Positions 59,233 to 64,000 of a DNA stretch of 64,000 nt are shown one piece after another. This DNA is from Ophiostoma sp. CBS 140.51 (Eukaryota; Ascomycota; Sordariomycetes; Ophiostomatales; Ophiostomataceae). Within the stretch, counting starts at the first letter, position 1. Each line of letters opens with the position of its first letter. The stretch is from assembly GCA_029298735.1 (NCBI GenBank), contig JANSLP010000051.1:90407-154406 (forward strand). Direction: 5' to 3'. The notes under the pieces were generated by a model. That model was not told the DNA's origin and did no database searches. It saw only the letters and a list, made by a program, of their open reading frames with translations. The position numbers and the translations under genes were made by a program.

Positions 59233-61800
59233 CCACCATGTGCTTCCTCAATCCCTCTGTCCACACACCCGCCCACAGTTCCTTTTGTCTTTCTCCACGC
59301 GTAAAATAAGGAATGTCCATTTGTGGACTTTTGTCTGCCGGCGTTTGCTCCATTATTCAGCTATGGTCCTCAAGTGGCCCAGCAATTATTCGCCTCCTTT
59401 GGGGCCTTGTGATATCAGTGATCACCAATTTTGGAGGCTCCCAGTTGTAGCCTTGGGTCCTGGCAATAAACATCCTCGCCATCGTTGGTGATTGAAGAGT
59501 CTGGGTATGTGCATTTCCCAGTTATTTCCTTCATTTCGCGCGCGTGTCGAGTCTCGATCCTGTTGGCCCTTCTCGATCACCTCGATCACTGCGACGGCTT
59601 AAACACTTGTTGCTTTTCATGTGGCAAATACACGCGTTAAATACCTCCTGCTGTATATTTTGTGCTCGACATAACAGGATTTCTCCTCACAACCAAGCAA
59701 TCATATCATCTGTCTCTCCTCTCTCACCATGGTACCTCTTCCCGGAAGGCGTGCCTTCTCCTCATGGCATATCACCAGTAGATGCAGTCAGATGGTCCGG
59801 CTAAATGCCAGCTCGGGATATCCGAGTTGTCCCAGCCGCATGGGAGTGCAGTAACCAGGTCCTGCGCAGGAAAAACGCAATATGCAGTGCATCGAGAGTG
59901 GTGACAGTGTTGGAAGTCATGTAATGCAAACAAGCACTGAGAAATGGCTGTAGCAGATGGGAATGATGCCGCTGGATGTGACGGCGGAGGATGCACCTGC
60001 GATGCCGCAAATGAGCGACGCAGACGGCCCTATGCTGCGGTCGTCTATCTGGCGTTCGTTCTCGTCTAAAGGGCTGCACTGTGTCTAACTACTGACTATT
60101 AACTGGTCATTATTCTCACTTCTCACAGTTCATCACGACTCGCCGAGCATCCAGTCAAGAGCTTGTGATGACACATGCCAATTGAGTTTGTCCGTCTGCT
60201 CGTCTATCCGTTTGTTTATTTTTCGATCATGCAGGTTCCAGATGCAGGGAGCAGGAGGCACTATCACAGTCACGCTGAAGAAATTCAAAAACAGAGTATG
60301 TGCTCACCTCACGTATGGTTTTTTGTTTGTTTTTGCTCTCGTACTCGTATCTTCATACTTTCACGTCGTAGATGCGTCGTAATCATATGCAGGGAGCAAA
60401 GAGAAGAAATTTTGTGAGCAATGAGAAATGCATTGAAGCGACTAATGTGTTAACGACATCCCTCGGCACTGTTTGTTTTCCCCCTTTCTGGCTTCGCCTT
60501 TCAGCTTCACGTCTTCGTTCTCTGCCTTGGCGAGATTAATTCCCAACAAAATGGTTCACAACTATCGGTGTCCGTTTTCTTCATGTGTCTTCATATGCTT
60601 TCTTTGCCTCCTTATTATTTCTTGTTTGTGTTCCACCAATTTCCGGGATTGTTCATCTCCGGGCTTGCGAAAGGTTTTTGTTATTTTCCGTGATGCAGTT
60701 GCTTAAGACTCGCCACATATAGCCTTGTTAAAGGCTCAATACTACGTACATATATTATGTGTTCTCTTATTCATAGTGTCCAGTGATTCAATTTACGCAG
60801 CCCTTTTTCACTTCTCACTATTTTCTCCTCTTTCTTTGCAAACGAACGGGCTCCATTCCAGAACGAGGCGTTCCTTTTCGTGATATTGCTTGCTTCCCAC
60901 ACATATATGTAGCATGTTGCACGTCGCATCCAAGGCCCGTCACCGTTTCTCTTCCTGGTCCTGTCGCCGTGTTCCGTATCCGAGGACGCATCGACGGCCG
61001 ACGCAAAAGATAATTAAAAAAAAAAAAAATACCATGTGCAATAAGGAGCACAAGATATTGCTCCATATGAGTACTTTTTTGAAAAAGTAAATCCGCCCGA
61101 GCAATACGATTTTCCCTTTGTTTTTATTTTCAATTTTGATACCATCTATTTGTTGGGCAGCAGCCTTGTGCTCGCCCTGTTTGGCATGGGGAAAACGCAG
61201 GGGCATCTAAGCTACCATGGAGCGAAGGATGCAAGACAGGGCGAAAATGCGGACGCGTGTTTGTGCCCATGTTGATGCTAATCAACAGCAAATCCCGATG
61301 GCAAAGAAGAGCTAAAGTCAGAAATACGAATATTGATATGATTATGATATTGCCTCATGGTTATTTCCAACAGGACGTGTGCAGTCGGTCCAAGATATCA
61401 AAATTGGCGATGTAGCTCAATTGTGGATGAAGCTTTCGCACTTGGCAGGGTATGCAGCTCGTGCGTTTTTAACATATTCATCCTGCGGGCTAGACTTTCT
61501 TCCGGGCAAGATTGACCAATGGTCCCAATTGTCACAAAATTTACAAACAAACAGAGCATCGCGGCAGTCGATCACAAAACGGCACGGAAGTCGGCGTCTT
61601 GTCCGAAAACTCAACCTCGGGATGAACCTACAAAGAAAGCCAACACAGTTTCTGGCCCGTCTCTTCTCTGTGTGGCGACTCATTTCTCACCAAATTTGGC
61701 TCATTGTCTTGTTTTGATCCTCCTCTCCGCAATGGTGGTGCGCCACACAGGCACGATTGTGACGTTGAACGTTGTCTGCAGATGTGCTGAACCAACCAAC

Positions 61801-61836
61801 AAGCACAACAAGCACAACAAGCACAACAAGCACAAC
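61801..61836. repeat. 9-bp tandem repeat AAGCACAAC, four identical copies
   Basis: Four perfect copies, followed by a related AACGATCACAATC stretch. It lies in DNA with no recognised gene. Confidence 0.95.
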
Positions 61837-62218
61837 GATCACAATCAACCACAATTGCAAAAAGGGAAGCCCGCAGGTGGTCTAGCGTAGCCGCACCTCA
61901 GCCGGTCAAAGTGACAGGTGCTGTTGCTGTCATGCAGTGTTACAGGAGTCTATTTCAGAGGAAGGATGTGGTGGACTGTTGCAAGATGCAGGTAGCCGTT
62001 GGAGCTGGCCTGGGCTGCAAAGGCTGCAAATACAGTTGAGATACAAAGACGGGAAGAGGCATACACAGTATCCTGTCACTTCTGTCTACTGTTCGTAGCC
62101 CACAGTCTGCAGTCCATGGCTCACAGTCCACACAGGCCGCAGGCTAGCCAACCCACGAAACGACACTTGACAATGACGGGGGAGAGGAGCATGGGAAGCG
62201 TGGGCCAGCGACCGTTGC

Positions 62219-62219
62219 A

Positions 62220-62250
<31 letters not shown>
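62219..62250. repeat. Homopolymer run A25 followed by G7
   Basis: Twenty-five consecutive A then seven G on the plus strand, continuing as a G-rich stretch to about 62270. Such a run may be a sequencing- or assembly-sensitive site; the exact length should be treated as uncertain. Confidence 0.9.
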
Positions 62251-64000
62251 ATGGGGGGGTGGCAGGGAGGGAGATGCCGCCCGTCTTGGCCTGTCGAGGA
62301 CAAGGCCCAGATTGAAGAGGAGGAGGCAGACATCAGAGGCATCAAAAGAAAGGATGAACGGTGGTCGACACGCGCGACAAGCTTGACTTTATCAATCGGC
62401 CCTTCCAGGCTCTTGAGATTGCGCGCATTGGTGGATGAGCGACTATGAAGAAGGAGACCGCTCTGCACGTCGGAAAAAAGAGAATCATGGCCCTGGTGGA
62501 GAGGGAGTCCGAGAGGGTGAACAGAGAAAGAAAAGAAGAAAAGACTGGAACACACGCCCCCCCATCCAACCAACCAGAAAGGTAATGCACTCCGAGCAGT
62601 TAGCCAACCAGAGCGAGGAAAGACGAGTTGAATGCGACAGGGAAGAGAAGAAAATCAGCAGGGGTGGAAGGGAGAGGGTGGGGTGTGTGTGGGCGGCAGG
62701 TTGGCGTTTGCTGGACAAGACAAGACAGACAGGACGGCAAGGGTTGGATGGGTGATGATGGATTGATGATGTGTGACGGGCCATGACTGTGAATGGTGCA
62801 TGCAGTGGCAAGGGGATGGAATGTTTATTGGCGTGACGGGGTCAAGGAGAGACATGACAAGGACGACAAGGACGACGACGACAAGGACGACAAGGACAAT
62901 CAGAAACAGAGAGAGACAGAGAGAGGGGAGCTGGGGAGATAAAGAAAAGAAAAAAAAGAAAAAAAACGGCGATTTCGGGCCCCTGTCCACTTACGTCGCA
63001 ACCCGTCAAAGACAGGAAGTCGTTGGGAAGAATACTCCGTTCTTTTTTGCATTTCTGCAGGGATGAAAAGGGTGAATGAGACCAAAGAGCCTGCGGGCCA
63101 AGACAAGATGCATGGAGAAAAGAAAAGAAGTCAACACATCATCCTCCGGCATTTGCCAGTGATCGACAAAGAAAAACAGGATACCAATGTCCAAAGGAGG
63201 TCCATAATCAGAGAAGAGGTCTGCAAAGACGGAGCGTGTCTCTAGGAGGATGAGGTGAGCAATTACGCAAAGAGACATAGTATGTGTACGTACATTACAG
63301 TTCAGTGGGACACAGACGCGGATACAGGTACGGATACAACGGGCATCTGAGGATTGTCATCGCCAGGGGGTGTTTTTTTTTTTGAAAATAAAGGAGAGGC
63401 TTGCTTGGCCCGTCAGACTGTCAGACCGTTGGATGTTGATGAGCATCGAGCGTCGATAGCGTGGCTAGGCGTTGGTGTTAGACGACCAGGGCAAAAAGGG
63501 CGATGGCAGAGTGGGCAAGATGGCCCAAACAAGGCAAGGCTTCGTCTGAATACGGGAGCAGGGCGGCTGCAACGGCAGAGGGACTGCAGACGAGAAGCAG
63601 ACAAACAAACTGAGAAAAATCAGAACGCAAAAAGAAAGAGAAAAAAACAAAAGAGGCCACGCCCAGGCCTGTTAGGGGCATAAGAATCAGCAGGGCTGGC
63701 CTGCTGTCAGGGTACGGGCCTAGAAACGGGTGGAGGACAGGAGAGACCAAATGGGAGCGTCGTATCAAAGGATCGTTGAAGAAAAGGGAAGGAGAAAAAC
63801 TGACATAAAATAGGAAAGGGGGCATGACGACAAATACAAGTGCAAAGTCTCCATCTCTACTTTGGAGTTGTGAGGCTTGAAAAATCAAAAGACGCACGAA
63901 TAACGGCACTTTGGGACGAGCCTTGGTTCTGGGCGACGGCAAATGGCACAGACAAAAGGGAAAGGGGAGTACAAAGTACACAGACAGACAACTGTCAGAG

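Larger units (their letters stand above)
55180..64000. other. Gene-poor region to the window end, no recognisable coding sequence
   Basis: 8.8 kb with only composition-driven frames, the longest about 190 codons. T-rich sequence after 55180 is the 3' UTR region of the RBR gene. The rest holds a 22-bp perfect palindrome at 59211-59232, a four-copy 9-bp repeat at 61801-61836, an A25-G7 run at 62219-62250 and a GACAAGGAC-type repeat near 62855-62900. From about 62000 on, the plus strand is purine-rich, as expected for the leader of a minus-strand gene lying beyond the window, but none is visible. Confidence 0.4.

Noticed and set aside
61405..61450. tRNA-like A-box string TAGCTCAATTG
   Set aside because: No matching B box, no acceptor stem and no cloverleaf can be drawn.
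62219..62243. Poly(A) run as sign of a retroposed gene
   Set aside because: No coding sequence upstream, no target-site duplication seen; a G7 run follows directly.
1..64000. Secondary metabolite cluster, CRISPR array or transposon
   Set aside because: No synthase, transporter set, spaced repeats, transposase, reverse transcriptase or terminal repeats were found.

Overview
The window is nuclear DNA of a filamentous ascomycete (Pezizomycotina, most probably Sordariomycetes). The evidence is short spliceosomal introns (51 to 169 nt, GTRNGT donors, CTAAC/CTGAC-type branch points, YAG acceptors), long pyrimidine-rich leaders on the sense strand, and gene families typical of moulds: a CTF1/Far zinc-cluster regulator, a Kar9 protein carrying a GAR domain, the STRIPAK subunit HAM-2/Far11, a MARVEL membrane protein and a GPI-type PEBP protein. 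I see no transposon ORF, rRNA, tRNA, CRISPR or bacterial feature.

Layout. 1-3949: CT-rich non-coding DNA leading into a 14-3-3-like gene (+, 3950-5062), which faces a single-pass Ser/Thr-rich membrane protein (-, 5550-6453). A secreted PEBP-domain protein (+, 8728-9798) and a membrane-anchored AIF/FSP1-like FAD oxidoreductase (+, 11839-13320) follow. The latter converges on a four-exon malic enzyme (-, 14165-16497). A gap of about 11 kb without a recognisable gene (16498-27874) separates this block from Kar9 (-, 27875-30772) and a three-exon Zn2Cys6 regulator of the CTF1/FarA/FarB family (-, 32988-36379). A second gap of about 9 kb (36380-45354) precedes a MARVEL protein with a long repetitive tail (+, 45355-47184), which converges on a five-exon HAM-2/Far11 gene (-, 48359-51856). 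HAM-2 diverges from an RWD-RBR ubiquitin ligase (+, 52945-55179). The last 8.8 kb (55180-64000) again shows no recognisable gene.

How the genes relate. This is not a biosynthetic cluster; the products belong to separate housekeeping and developmental systems: carbon metabolism (malic enzyme, possibly fatty-acid or cutin gene control), cytoskeleton and nuclear positioning (Kar9), cell fusion and development (STRIPAK/HAM-2), ubiquitination (RBR), and surface or membrane proteins. Only about a third of the window is coding, which is low for this group.

The most interesting observations are: an open frame of 161 codons that continues HAM-2 in phase directly behind its TAG stop; an RG/RGG-rich insertion in the RBR ligase; a GAR microtubule-binding domain in Kar9; two introns (51 and 60 nt) that preserve frame and are invisible to ORF calling; identical 12-bp minisatellites, one coding and one not; a 22-bp perfect palindrome; and a GC-rich island with several hairpins. 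Coordinates of spliced genes were worked out by hand from splice signals and reading frame. No homology search could be run, so family names rest on recalled motif patterns.
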